Source of the DNA: Deltaproteobacteria bacterium
GTDB lineage: Bacteria; Myxococcota_A; Polyangia; Polyangiales; Polyangiaceae
Assembly: GCA_016209145.1 (NCBI GenBank)
Contig: JACQWT010000158.1
Span: 1-37,897, forward strand
DNA length: 37,897 bases
Direction of reading: 5' to 3'
Every line of letters starts with the position of its first letter. The first letter of the stretch is position 1. Below, in pieces: positions 7,564 through 16,140 of the stretch. Below the pieces are notes generated by a model. The model saw only the letters and a program-made list of their open reading frames with translations. It had not been told where the DNA came from and ran no database searches. The position numbers and the translations under genes are program-made.

Positions 7564-9219
7564 TCATGGGCTGAGCTTGAGCAGGAACATGTCGGGGTCG
7601 GAGGCGTTGAGCACGCCGGCGCCGAAGTTGACGTTGCCGGTCATGACACCTGTCGCGAGCACGTTGCCGCTCTGGTCGCCGGCCACAGCCAGCGCCTTCT
7701 GGGGCAGCTTGTCGCCATAGCGGCGGCCCCACAACGGCACTCCGGCCGGCGTGAGCTTGGCCACGAAGATGTCGCCGCCGCCGGCACCGACCAGCGTGCT
7801 CGGGCCGACCTTGACGACCCCGTTGATGGCTCCGGCCAAGAGCACGTTGCCGGCGCCGTCGAGCCCGACGTCGCTCGCGCTCTGGGCGGCGGGATCGCCG
7901 AAGCTGCGGCTCCAGACGGCCGCGCCGTCCTTGTCGAACTCGACCACGAAGGCGTCGTCCCCGCCCGCACTGGTCAGGCTCTGGCCGCCGCCAAAGACCA
8001 TCGTACCCTGGAACGTGCCGGCCATGAGCAGATTGCCCTTGGGGGTGAAGGCGATGGCCGCGGGGGACTGGTCGAGATCGTCGCCCCAGAAGAGGGTGAG
8101 CATGGGCAAGCCGAACCCGTCGAGCCGGAGCAGGAAGACGTCGCTGCCGCCCATGCTGAAGGCCGGTCCCAACCCGAAGTCGGCGCTGCCGCGCAGCTCG
8201 CCGACGACGATCGCCTCGGTCAAGCCACTGGGGAGCAACGCGGTGGCCCGCTGCCCGTCGGCGTCACCGAAGCGCCTGGCCCAGAGGGGAAAGCCCCCCG
8301 GATCGAGCCGAACGACGAAGATGTCCTCGGCCCCGGCGCTCGTGAGCAGCTCGAGCGGGGCGAAGTCGAGCGTGCCGCGAAATGCGCCGGCCAACAGCAC
8401 GCTGCCCGTGCCGTCCACGCCCAGTCCGGTGAGCTCGGCGTCGTCCTCGCCGCCGTAGCTCCTGCTCCAGAGGTGCTTGCCCGACTTGTCGAACTTGGCC
8501 ACGAACAGATCCCGGCCCCCCGTGCTCGTCAGATCGTCGCCGCCCAGGTTGATGGTGCCGTCGAAATCTCCGGCCACGAGCATGCTGCCCGCGGCATCGA
8601 CGGTCACGCGCCGGGCGTGCTGGGCGCCGGGGCCACCGAAGCTCTTGCTCCAGTCCTCGCTCGCGTCCGCCTTCACCTTGGCGAGGAAGCCGTCGAAGCT
8701 GCCGGCGCTCTTGTGTACCTGTCCCCCGAAGTAGATATCGGTTCCCGCAGCCTGGGGCGAGCATGTTCCCTCGCTGCCGGCCTGCGCGCACGATCCGCAG
8801 GGCCCTTCGCATGCGCTCGTGCAGCAGACGCCGTCGGCGCAATACCCGCTCTCGCAGGCGGTGGCCTTGGTGCAGCTCCCGCCGGCGGGGATCTTGGCGC
8901 AGTGACCCTCGCCGTCGCACACGCCCCCGCCATCTTCCGGACAGGGCGTGCCCTTGGGCGCGGCCTGGACGGCGCAAGCGCCGCCCGTGCAGGTGCGCTT
9001 GCCGCAAGTCTCGTCCTTGCCCGGACAGGCCTCCGGGTCGCAGCCCCCGCCCGCGGCCGCCGCGCCGGCGACGGCGCCGGAGCCGCCGCCCGCGCCCCCC
9101 GCGCCGCCCGCGGCGGCGGCACCGCTGCTGGTGTTGCCGCCGTCGGGGCCGGTTTCCGCGCCGCAGCCTGCCGCGGCCAGCGCGGCCCAAGCCCAGATGG
9201 CGAGGTCAGCTCTCATCAC
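7564..9219 (-). CDS. Beta-propeller repeat lipoprotein with Cys-rich N-domain
   Basis: A 551-residue predicted surface lipoprotein of unknown function. The signal ends in the lipobox AAAGC, followed by a Gly/Ala linker to about residue 58. A Cys-rich segment (about 60-155, some 20 cysteines) has the C-x4-C-C-x2-x-C pattern seen in many Polyangia secreted proteins. The remaining 390 residues are repeats of about 50 residues of the form D-G-x-G-N-V-L-L-A-G-x-F-x-G-x-x-x-F-G then D-x-F-V-x-K-x-x-x-x-G-x-x-x-W-x-R-x-F-G, matching the SBBP beta-propeller family; about seven can be counted. Such propellers usually bind proteins or glycans. It could start at either of two adjacent Met codons. Its stop is 25 bp from the original start of the beta-lactamase-fold gene, so the two probably formed an operon before repeat copy 2 inserted. 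Confidence 0.8.
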   Translation of the reverse strand: MMRADLAIWAWAALAAAGCGAETGPDGGNTSSGAAAAGGAGGAGGGSGAVAGAAAAGGGCDPEACPGKDETCGKRTCTGGACAVQAAPKGTPCPEDGGGVCDGEGHCAKIPAGGSCTKATACESGYCADGVCCTSACEGPCGSCAQAGSEGTCSPQAAGTDIYFGGQVHKSAGSFDGFLAKVKADASEDWSKSFGGPGAQHARRVTVDAAGSMLVAGDFDGTINLGGDDLTSTGGRDLFVAKFDKSGKHLWSRSYGGEDDAELTGLGVDGTGSVLLAGAFRGTLDFAPLELLTSAGAEDIFVVRLDPGGFPLWARRFGDADGQRATALLPSGLTEAIVVGELRGSADFGLGPAFSMGGSDVFLLRLDGFGLPMLTLFWGDDLDQSPAAIAFTPKGNLLMAGTFQGTMVFGGGQSLTSAGGDDAFVVEFDKDGAAVWSRSFGDPAAQSASDVGLDGAGNVLLAGAINGVVKVGPSTLVGAGGGDIFVAKLTPAGVPLWGRRYGDKLPQKALAVAGDQSGNVLATGVMTGNVNFGAGVLNASDPDMFLLKLSP

Positions 9220-9234
9220 CGTTCAGCCTAGCCG

Positions 9235-9575
9235 ATGCGGCGCTGCCCCCCAAGCAATCTGGGCTACCCGGACAAGCAGCTCGTCTGCACCGAGGCCGGC
9301 GTCTGCCAGAGCGGCTGCTACCTCGACGCGCATTGCCCGTAACCGTTCACGCATTCCAACACCCGGCTCGTCAGGCGGTCGCGAGCGCGAGCGCGCCCGG
9401 AGGCCCGGGCCGCAGCGTACTCCTGTACGCGAGGACCCGGGCCGAGGACGTAAGCCGCGATCGCGGCCGCCTCGGCGAGCCGTCGTTGCTAGCGCCGCAA
9501 TGCGTGAACGCATACCATTGCCCGCAGGGCATGCACTGCACGTCTCCGGGCGCAGCGCTGGGAAGCTGCGCGTAG
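9235..9575 (+). pseudogene. Small Cys-rich gene split by repeat copy 3
   Basis: The left part, 9235-9339, reads a Cys-rich peptide ending ...CYLDAHCP before a TAA at 9340. The right part, 9525-9572 plus TAG, reads QGMHCTSPGAALGSCA in another frame. Deleting 9340-9524 (the 176-bp element plus one 9-bp CATTGCCCG) joins them in frame as CYLDAHCPQGMHCTSPG. The restored peptide has about 50 residues and 8 cysteines and resembles the C-terminal end of Cys-rich secreted Polyangia proteins. It has no signal peptide, and an in-frame TAG lies just upstream (9229-9231), so the N-terminal part was already missing, perhaps lost where the neighbouring divergent gene now begins. Confidence 0.75.
9340..9515 (+). 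mobile_element. Palindromic repeat element, copy 3
   Basis: A 176-bp copy with the core at 9415-9429. Perfect 9-bp direct repeats CATTGCCCG lie at 9331-9339 and 9516-9524. The inverted ends are TAACCGTTCACGCATT on the left and the reverse complement of GCAATGCGTGAACGCATAC on the right; 11 bases (GTTCACGCATT) match exactly. Its interior is closer to copy 4 than to copies 1 and 2. It interrupts the Cys-rich gene described separately, which gives independent proof of the borders. Confidence 0.9.
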
Positions 9576-9615
9576 CGCAAGGGGCGCAGGCGGGGCGGGG
9601 CTTGGCCTCCGGCGG

Positions 9616-9876
9616 TCAGCCGCGCCGGTAGATCTCGCGCCGGTGGCCGATGCGGAGCACCACAACGTCGGATCGCTCGAGGTCGAAGATCACGCGCCAG
9701 TCCCCGACCCGGACGCGGTACTGGCCGAGATCGGTCGACGACAGCCTCCTGGCGTGGCGCAGCGGATCTTCGGTGAGCTCCAGGAGGGCTCGGTGGATCC
9801 TGGTCCGCACCTCGTTGTCGAGCCGGGCGATGTCTCGCTCGGCTCGCCGCGTGATGACCACGTCAAACCGGCTCAT
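9616..9876 (-). CDS. RelE/ParE-family toxin
   Basis: An 86-residue protein of the RelE/ParE superfamily. Visible features are the N-terminal strand and helix (FDVVITRRAERDIARL), the central R-R-L-x-x-T-D-L-G-Q-Y-R-V-R-V-G-D-W-R-V-I-F-D hairpin, and the C-terminal I-G-H-R-R-E-I-Y. The basic G-H-R-R-x-x-Y end fits RelE-type ribosome-dependent mRNA interferases better than ParE gyrase inhibitors, but the two cannot be split with certainty here. Its ATG overlaps the antitoxin stop as ATGA, so the pair is translationally coupled with the antitoxin first, the usual order. Only about 40 bp separate its stop from the broken Cys-rich gene region. Confidence 0.88.
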   Translation of the reverse strand: MSRFDVVITRRAERDIARLDNEVRTRIHRALLELTEDPLRHARRLSSTDLGQYRVRVGDWRVIFDLERSDVVVLRIGHRREIYRRG

Positions 9877-10085
9877 CCCCCGAAGACCTCGTGCAACGTC
9901 TTCGTTCGCCGGGCCCGCCGGTCGGCTCGGGCCTCGCGGATGCCGGAGAGGTACTCCGGGCTGGTAGCGGCGAGCAAATCCTCGATGAACTCCTCGCGCT
10001 CCTTCTTCCTCATGCGCCTGACGGCGGTGATGATTTGATCGGCGCCGAGGTCGATCTCCAGGGTTCTCCCAGCTCCCGCGCGCAT
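9873..10085 (-). CDS. Antitoxin partner of RelE/ParE toxin
   Basis: A 70-residue, highly charged protein directly upstream of and overlapping the toxin gene by four bases. The N-terminal part (TLEIDLGADQIITAVRRM) could form a small dimerisation or DNA-binding unit; the C-terminal half is helical and rich in Arg and Glu, suited to wrap the toxin. It is called an antitoxin from position and size rather than from a strong family match. A much longer frame continues upstream but runs antisense through the next gene. AGGAGAG about 8 bases before this ATG fixes the start. The 290 bp between this gene and the next (10086-10376) hold the divergent promoters and no gene. Confidence 0.75.
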   Translation of the reverse strand: MRAGAGRTLEIDLGADQIITAVRRMRKKEREEFIEDLLAATSPEYLSGIREARADRRARRTKTLHEVFGG

Positions 10086-10376
10086 CGATGCTCTCTCCTT
10101 CTCGGCAGTGATCCTACGCGACCAGGCCGGTCCGAGCGACGCCAATCGTGGGCAGCGCGGGCACCGCCCGGCATGCGGCGAGGTCGGCACCTGGACGCAC
10201 GCTCTTCGTGCATTCGCTGCCCGACCTCGGCGGACCCGCGCTCCGGAGTGTGCCGCGCCCACACTGTCACCGCAGGTGAGTCCCGGCGCCGTGCTAGAAT
10301 GAAACTGTTCCGGCCTGTGGCCGGCGCGTCGGCGAGCTGCCGCGGGCGAAAGACGGAAGAGAGCGCGGGTGAGATC

Positions 10377-11784
10377 GTGACCAAGCACAAGACACGTACC
10401 GAGCTTCGGGTAGTCCTGGCACTGCTCGCCGTGCCACTCGCAGCCTGTGCCGTGGCCGCGGCCGGCTGCGCGAAGGGCAGCATCGCCTTCAAGGACAACG
10501 ACGGCCAGGGCGGGGCCGGCACGCAGAGCGGCGGCGGGGCGGGCGGAGGCCAGGCCGGCGCCGGGGCGGGCGGAGGCCAGGCCGGCGCCGGGGCGGCGAC
10601 ATCGGCCTGCGCCATCGACTGCGCGAGCATCGAGACCGACGCCTGCCACCAGGGCGTGTGCAACGAGGAGAGCGGCCAGTGCGCCGTCGTGGCGGCCCAG
10701 GACGGGGCACAGTGCGAGGACGGCCTGTTCTGCACCCTGGGCGACTCCTGCGCCGCCGGCCTGTGCAAGAGCGGGGCGCAGCAGAACGACTGCGGCTTGC
10801 AGCCGCCCATCTGCCAGGTGGCCCAGTGCGTGGAGAACAGCAAGACGTGCACCACCACGCCCGCGCCGCAGTTCACGCCCTGCAAGAGCGAGGATCTGTG
10901 CCTGGTCGCCACGTACTGCCAGAACGGCCTGTGCACGGGGCAGAAGAAGGACTGCACTTTCGCGCCGGTGCCCGACCAGTGCCACGTCGCGGTGTGCAAT
11001 CCGCAGAACGGCACCTGCGAGCCGGTGCCGGGCAACGAGGGCAAGGACTGCACGGACAAGAACGACCTGTGCAGCGTGGGCAACAAGTGCGCGGGCGGGG
11101 ACTGCAAGGGCGGCAAGCCCAAGGACTGCTCGCAGCTCACCAAGGGTTGCTTCAACGGGGTGTGCGACAAGCAGAACGGCAACTGCAAGCAGGAGCCGGT
11201 GCCGCCCGGCGGCAAGTGCAACGAGGCCGCAGACGACTGCAACCACGGCCAGTGCGACGACAACGGCAAATGCCTTCCCGTGCCGGCCCGGCGTCGAGAT
11301 CGTGCAGTGCACCGACAACGACAACTGCTGCCCGCAGGGGTGCAGCATCGATCAGGACAGCGACTGCGCCCTCATCTACTCGGAGCTAGTCCCCAAGGGG
11401 TCGCTGGCGCAGAACTCGCCGCAGTGCACGGCCTGGAACGCCTTCCGCGCCACGATCAAGGGGCCCTACAGCAAGGTCACCATCAGCGGCAGCCTCAACC
11501 CGGTGGGCGTGAGCTGCACCGGCCCCAAGGCGGACCAGATCTGCCAGGCGTTGAAGACCGGCAACCTCAACTTCTCCATCGACTGCGACGGCCGCAACTG
11601 GCGCACCGGCAACTGCTCGGTCCAGGGCGTCCAGATCGAGCTCAGCGCCGCGAACTCCATCTGCGCCTGCCCCGGCAACGAGTTCATCGCGCGGCCGTGC
11701 ATCGGCAACGAGAACTGGGGCGGGGCGGGCACGGACACCTGCAACCCGCCGACACAGACTCTGACCGTGACCTGTGGCAAGTAG
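10377..11784 (+). CDS. Cys-rich repeat lipoprotein, one-base frameshift
   Basis: A predicted lipoprotein of about 468 residues if one base is removed. From GTG 10377 it has a signal peptide with lipobox AAAGC, a Gly/Ala linker with a duplicated 30-base unit (near 10531-10590), then many short disulphide repeats of the form C-x-x-G-x-C, matching the myxobacterial disulphide-repeat type. The reading frame fails near 11268-11292. Upstream coding is in one frame to ...GKCLPVPA, and downstream it resumes in the next frame at GVEIVQCTDNDNCC. Dropping one C from GGCCCGGC (11285-11291) restores PVPAGVEIVQC. The C-terminal 140 residues form a second domain seen in other Polyangia secreted proteins (pattern C-x-A-W-x-x-F, then C-x-G-x-x-W and RPC-I-x-N-x-x-W-G-G). 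Function is unknown. It may be a true frameshift or a sequencing error. Confidence 0.72.
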
Positions 11785-11790
11785 CCGGGC

Positions 11791-12285
11791 TCAGATCTCC
11801 TTGGGCCGGAGCACCGCCTCCAGCTTCCAGCCGCCGTCGCGGGCCGCGGCCTCGGCCCAGGTGTCGGCGTCGGCCACGAGCAAGGCGGCGTTGGCCGTCG
11901 TCATGCGCACCGGCTCGCCCGTGAGCCGGAGCAGCGCCTGCTCCCAGCCCGGGTTGTGCCCGATGGCCATGGCCGTGCCCACGGCGTCGGGCAGCGCGCC
12001 CAGGGCCTGGCGCAGCTCGTCCACCCCGCCGAGGTAGAGCGAGGGCACCAGCGTCGCCTCCACCCTGTCGCCGAAGCTCTTGCGCACGCGCTTCCAGGTC
12101 TGCCGGGCGCGTCTGGCGTCGCTCGACAGCACGCGCTCCGGCACCCAGCCGCGCCTGGCCAGCTCCTTGCCGACGCGCGGCGCCTCGCGCTTTCCCCGCT
12201 CGGACAGGGGGCGGTCGTGGTCTCCTTGCGCGTCTGCATCCCAGTCGCTCTTGGCGTGTCGCATGATGATGAGCCGGCGCTGCAT
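11791..12285 (-). CDS. sixA: Phosphohistidine phosphatase SixA-type
   Basis: A 164-residue histidine phosphatase. The N-terminal catalytic motif is R-H-A in LIIMRHAKSDW, where the His forms the phospho-enzyme. The S-S-D-A-R-R-A-R-Q-T segment supplies a second Arg, and A-I-G-H-N-P-G-W the second catalytic His. These three motifs and the small size are typical of SixA, which removes phosphate from His residues of histidine phosphotransfer proteins; related enzymes act on other phosphohistidine substrates. It lies near a histidine kinase gene but on the other strand, so a link to that kinase is only a guess. It is convergent with the Cys-rich lipoprotein, with only 6 bp between stops, and follows the L,D-transpeptidase gene on the same strand with a 41-bp gap. 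Confidence 0.88.
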   Translation of the reverse strand: MQRRLIIMRHAKSDWDADAQGDHDRPLSERGKREAPRVGKELARRGWVPERVLSSDARRARQTWKRVRKSFGDRVEATLVPSLYLGGVDELRQALGALPDAVGTAMAIGHNPGWEQALLRLTGEPVRMTTANAALLVADADTWAEAAARDGGWKLEAVLRPKEI

Positions 12286-12326
12286 GGCTGCTTACCTCCG
12301 GGGCGAGGGATCGATCCTACTACGTC

Positions 12327-13814
12327 CTAGCGCGTCACGACCACCGCGCTCGTAGGGCCGTTCTCGTTGGCCGCCGCGCCGGTGGCCCCCTGCCAGCCCT
12401 CGGGCACGGGCGGGTCGCTCCAGTCGAACAGCCACTTGGCGTCGGCGGGCGACAGATTGACGCAGCCCGCACTGATGGGCTCGCCGAGCTCGTCGTGCCA
12501 GTAGGCGCCGTGCAGGGCAAAGGGCGCGGCGAAGTACTGGATGTGGGGCACATCCGCGATCCAAGAGGAGCGCTCCTCGCCCGCTTCGTGCGCCATGGTG
12601 GCCGCCCGGTCCTTGAACGTGATGTTGTACGTGCCCAGGGGAGTCGTGGCGGTCTCAATCGGATCGCGGCCGGCGATGGGCACGCCGCCGCGGCCGGGCG
12701 AGATCAGCGTGGCGTAGACGGGCCGCAAGTCCTCGTAGGCCACGAGCGTGCCCTGCCCGATGCTCACGAGCATCCACTTGCGCCCCGGGCCGACGAGGAA
12801 CGGCCTCTGCGCGCGGGCCTGCACCACGGTGGCATCGGCCGCGGCGGCGTAGAGCGTCGTGCCGCCGCCCGGCGGGCCCGGCGGTGGTGCCGTCTCCAGG
12901 TAGGCGCGGCCGTCCTGCTCGATGCGTCCGCCCGCAAGCTGGACGAAGGAGCGTGCCGGCCAGCTCGCGCCGGTCGGCTCGATGCGGCCCGAGGGGACGC
13001 GGCGGTACTGGGGCCGCGGCTCGCGGCGAAACCAGGCGATGGGAAGCGGCACGTCGTCGCCGAGCTCGACCCCGCGGAAGCCGTTCGCGCGGAACGGCCG
13101 CACGCGGTCGGCCGGCAGCAGCGTGAGATCGGGTGAGAGCAGGAAGGTACGGCCGCCGAAGTCGAAGGCGCGGGTGAAGGCCAGCATCGTGCCTGCCGGG
13201 GCGCTGCGCCGCACAAGATCGAGCGACGGGCCTCGCACGGGCCCTTGCTGCGCCAGCGAGGGCGGGACGGGATCGCGTGCCGCGATGGGCTCGACCACCG
13301 CCAGATCCTCGTGGCCGCGCTGAAACAGCGGCAGGCGCCGGAAGGTGCCGGCCCGGCCGTGGCCTCGCTCCATGCGCCGCTGCTCGGACGGCGTCGGCAG
13401 CCGCGCGTACATCGGCGCCCCGTTCGACAGGGCGTAGCGGTAGGGGAGCGGCCCACCTGCCGCAGCCACGTCCGCCAGAGCGCGCCGCGCGGGATGGTCC
13501 GGATCGACGGTCACGGTGCCGTTGGCGCAGGCGTAGCCGCGAGGCTCCACGGCGTAGAAGCCGCGCGGGCACAGCGCGCCCGGGACGAGCCCAGGCGAAC
13601 GCAGAGCCACGCTGCTGCCCTCGCGCAGGTAGCCCAGGAACCGGCCGCCGGCGCTCGGGGTCGGCCAGATCCAGGTGCGGTAGCCGATGCTGTAGAGCCT
13701 CCCCGTGCCAGTCGGCTCGGCTGCGACAGTGATCGGCGGCGCCGCGCCGAGCGCCGCGGCCGTTGCCGTGGCCACCAGCACCGTGGCTGTCGTCCGCCGT
13801 GCCCGCATAGACAT
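12327..13814 (-). CDS. L,D-transpeptidase (YkuD domain)
   Basis: A 495-residue exported protein with a C-terminal YkuD/ErfK domain. These enzymes make 3-3 cross-links in peptidoglycan or attach proteins to it, using a catalytic Cys. The motif is visible near the end: H435-G, then S448-A-G-C451-V-N, so the nucleophile is C451. An N-terminal signal peptide (cleavage near VAA-AE) is present. The 300-residue middle part is not recognised; it is rich in Pro, Arg and Gly, contains short strands (W-x-W-P-x-P, L-R-E-G-S-x-V) like SH3-type wall-binding modules, and has an RFL-x-Y-L-R-E-G segment often found before YkuD in Polyangia. Two Met codons, 13814 and 13808, are both possible starts. It is divergent from the histidine kinase, with only 50 bp between starts. 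Confidence 0.87.
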   Translation of the reverse strand: MSMRARRTTATVLVATATAAALGAAPPITVAAEPTGTGRLYSIGYRTWIWPTPSAGGRFLGYLREGSSVALRSPGLVPGALCPRGFYAVEPRGYACANGTVTVDPDHPARRALADVAAAGGPLPYRYALSNGAPMYARLPTPSEQRRMERGHGRAGTFRRLPLFQRGHEDLAVVEPIAARDPVPPSLAQQGPVRGPSLDLVRRSAPAGTMLAFTRAFDFGGRTFLLSPDLTLLPADRVRPFRANGFRGVELGDDVPLPIAWFRREPRPQYRRVPSGRIEPTGASWPARSFVQLAGGRIEQDGRAYLETAPPPGPPGGGTTLYAAAADATVVQARAQRPFLVGPGRKWMLVSIGQGTLVAYEDLRPVYATLISPGRGGVPIAGRDPIETATTPLGTYNITFKDRAATMAHEAGEERSSWIADVPHIQYFAAPFALHGAYWHDELGEPISAGCVNLSPADAKWLFDWSDPPVPEGWQGATGAAANENGPTSAVVVTR

Positions 13815-13864
13815 GAAGGTAGTGATCCGGCCGCCGATGGCGCAAGCTTTGTGGGCGAGCTCCC

Positions 13865-16099
13865 ATGATCCGTCCCGTCCTCGAGAGCTGGCGCCGGAGC
13901 AGCCCGCTGCTGCGCGCCGAGGTGCTGCTGACGAGCTGGGAGTGCTTTTCGGCCTGGCTTCTCGTGTCGGCGGTCGTGCCGGCGGCCTTCTCGACGCCTG
14001 CGCCGCTGGCGCTCTTCGGCGCCGGCATGGCGGCGTCGTGGGCCGCGGCGCGGCGGCTCGGGCGCCGGCGCAGCTCCGGCTACACGCAGGCCGCGGCGCT
14101 GCGCCTCTTGGGCTGGCTGCTCCCGGCCGCGCTCGTGCCCGGAACCGACGTGCGGCTGCTGGGCCCCGCCCTCGGCTTCGGGCTGATGGCCGGCGGGGTG
14201 CGCCGCGCCCTGTACCGCCGCATGCTGGGCCCGCAGCCGGCCGAGCTGGGCGACCGGCGCCTGGCCGTGGAGCTGCCGACCCGGCTCGCCGAGGTGGCCA
14301 TGGTGGCCGGCATCCTCGGCGGCCACGTCATGCTGCTCTTCGGCGTGGCCTTTCTGCGTACGGCGACGCCCATCCTCTTTCGCGCCTTCTGGGGGATCAT
14401 CCCGGCCCTGGCCATCCTCGGCACCGCCGTCTTCACGATCGCCGTCCGGCCCGCCACGACCGCGCTGCGTGCCGCGCTGCGCGCTGGCCCGACCGGCGAT
14501 CCGGCGCTCCTGCAGGGGGGCCTGCGCACGGCCCGAGCGCTGCCCCGGACCCTGGCGCACATCAACTTTGCCCTGTGGCTGCCGTGTACCAGCATTGGCG
14601 TGCTCTACTTCCGTCGCGGGCCGGGGCAATGGTCGGGAGGCGACACGGCCATGCAGTTGGGCTTCGGCGCCCTGTTCGCCTGGGGAGTGTCGTTCTTCCA
14701 GCGCGGCTGGCACGAGGACACGCTCTCGGTCGCGGTGGAGCGCCTGCGCGCGTGGACGGGCAGCGAGGCATCCGCGGGCCAAAGCCTGCAGCGAGGCATG
14801 CTGCGGGAGTTCGGCGTGCCGCTCTTGTTTGCGCTCGCCCTCTCGCTTTTCGCCTCGCTCGGCCTCTATCGCTCGCTCAGCCCGGGGGCGCCGCTGGGGC
14901 AAGATCTTGGGGCGAGCGCCGCGCTCGTGGCCTCCTTCGCCATTCTGGTGCTCGCGGTGGGGGCCATCTTCCTGCGCGCCGCGCGGCAGCTCTCGCGGCC
15001 GCTCGAGCGGCTCGGCCGCGCCGCCGACCGCGTGGCGGGCGGCCAACTCGATGCGGCCGTGGGCCCGGTCGAGGGGCCAGCGGAGGTGGCCCTGCTCGGC
15101 GAGAGCATCGAGCGGATGCGCCGGGCCCTCGCGCGCACCATCGAGGAGCTGCGGCGCGAGCGCGCCGGGCTCGAGTCGCACGTCGAGAGGAGGACGGCCG
15201 AGCTGCGCCGCGCCATCGAGGAGCTCAAGAGCGCGCAGGCGGCGCTGGTGCACAACGAGCGCATGGCCTCGATCGGCGCGCTCGTCGCCGGGGTGGCGCA
15301 CGAGATCTACAATCCCCTGAACGCCATCGCCGGCAGCGTCGCCCCGCTGGAGCGGGTCGCGCGGGAGCTGGGGCAGATGGTCGATGCCTACCGCGCCGCC
15401 GAGCCACTGCTGCCGGCCGCGGCGCTGCGGGCCCTGCGCGCCGAGCGGGAGAAGCTCGATCTCGACGGCGCGCTCGCGGACCTGACGGGCATCGCCAAGG
15501 TCGTGCACAGCGCCACGCGCCGCAGCGTCGAGATCGTGGCCGGCTTGAAGAGCTTCTCCCGCGTGTCCGGGGAGAGCGTGCCCACGGACTTGCGTGCCGG
15601 GCTGCGCGAGACCCTCGGCCTGCTCGCCCACCGCATGGGGCAGGCCGGTATCCGCGTGGTCGAGCGCCACGGCGATCTGCCCCTTGTCACCTGCCGCGGC
15701 GGCGAGGTGAACCAGGTGCTGATGAACCTGCTCACCAACGCCATCCAGGCCGTAGGGGAGGGGGAGCGCGGCCCGGGCACGCGCGAGCGCGCGATCGAGA
15801 TCGAGTCGAGCGCGGACGGTGGCGCCGTCACCATCGCCGTCTCCGACAGCGGTCCCGGTGTGCCGGAGATCCTGCGGGAGCGGATCTTCGACCCCTTCGT
15901 GACCACCCGGCCGCGCGGCGAGGGAACGGGGCTCGGGCTGTCCATCTCTCGCGACATCGTGCGCCGCCACGGCGGTACGCTCAGCGTGCACGCTGCCCGG
16001 GGCGAGGCCGTGGCGGGCGGGGCACGCTTCGAGTGCATGCTGCCGATCCACGGCCCGGCGGGCGGCAGCGCTCCGGGCGGGGGCCGGGGCGAACAATAA
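13865..16099 (+). CDS. Membrane sensor histidine kinase
   Basis: A 744-residue kinase. Residues 1-370 hold about seven to eight predicted membrane helices (for example 20-42, 140-165, 175-195, 315-335, 350-370), a multi-pass sensor with no known extracellular domain. A HAMP linker (about 370-425) and a coiled coil (about 425-465) lead to the phospho-acceptor H479 in GVAHEIYNPLNAI. The ATP-binding domain has the N box (NQVLMNLLTNAIQAV), G1 (DSGPGVP), F box (IFDPFVTTR) and G2 (GTGLGLSIS), so it should be active. The start at 13865 is close to the divergent gene. No response regulator is adjacent; the next gene is a Ser/Thr kinase 41 bp downstream on the same strand, so the two may be co-transcribed. 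The orphan state is common in myxobacteria. The signal sensed is unknown. Confidence 0.92.
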   Translation: MIRPVLESWRRSSPLLRAEVLLTSWECFSAWLLVSAVVPAAFSTPAPLALFGAGMAASWAAARRLGRRRSSGYTQAAALRLLGWLLPAALVPGTDVRLLGPALGFGLMAGGVRRALYRRMLGPQPAELGDRRLAVELPTRLAEVAMVAGILGGHVMLLFGVAFLRTATPILFRAFWGIIPALAILGTAVFTIAVRPATTALRAALRAGPTGDPALLQGGLRTARALPRTLAHINFALWLPCTSIGVLYFRRGPGQWSGGDTAMQLGFGALFAWGVSFFQRGWHEDTLSVAVERLRAWTGSEASAGQSLQRGMLREFGVPLLFALALSLFASLGLYRSLSPGAPLGQDLGASAALVASFAILVLAVGAIFLRAARQLSRPLERLGRAADRVAGGQLDAAVGPVEGPAEVALLGESIERMRRALARTIEELRRERAGLESHVERRTAELRRAIEELKSAQAALVHNERMASIGALVAGVAHEIYNPLNAIAGSVAPLERVARELGQMVDAYRAAEPLLPAAALRALRAEREKLDLDGALADLTGIAKVVHSATRRSVEIVAGLKSFSRVSGESVPTDLRAGLRETLGLLAHRMGQAGIRVVERHGDLPLVTCRGGEVNQVLMNLLTNAIQAVGEGERGPGTRERAIEIESSADGGAVTIAVSDSGPGVPEILRERIFDPFVTTRPRGEGTGLGLSISRDIVRRHGGTLSVHAARGEAVAGGARFECMLPIHGPAGGSAPGGGRGEQ

Positions 16100-16140
16100 G
16101 ACGCCGAACCGGCCCCGCTCGATGCTAGGATGGTACCAAC

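Noticed and set aside
13511-16096. 861-codon minus-strand frame over the histidine kinase
   Set aside because: It is antisense to a well-formed kinase and partly overlaps the L,D-transpeptidase start; the sequence is Arg/Gly/His-rich shadow.
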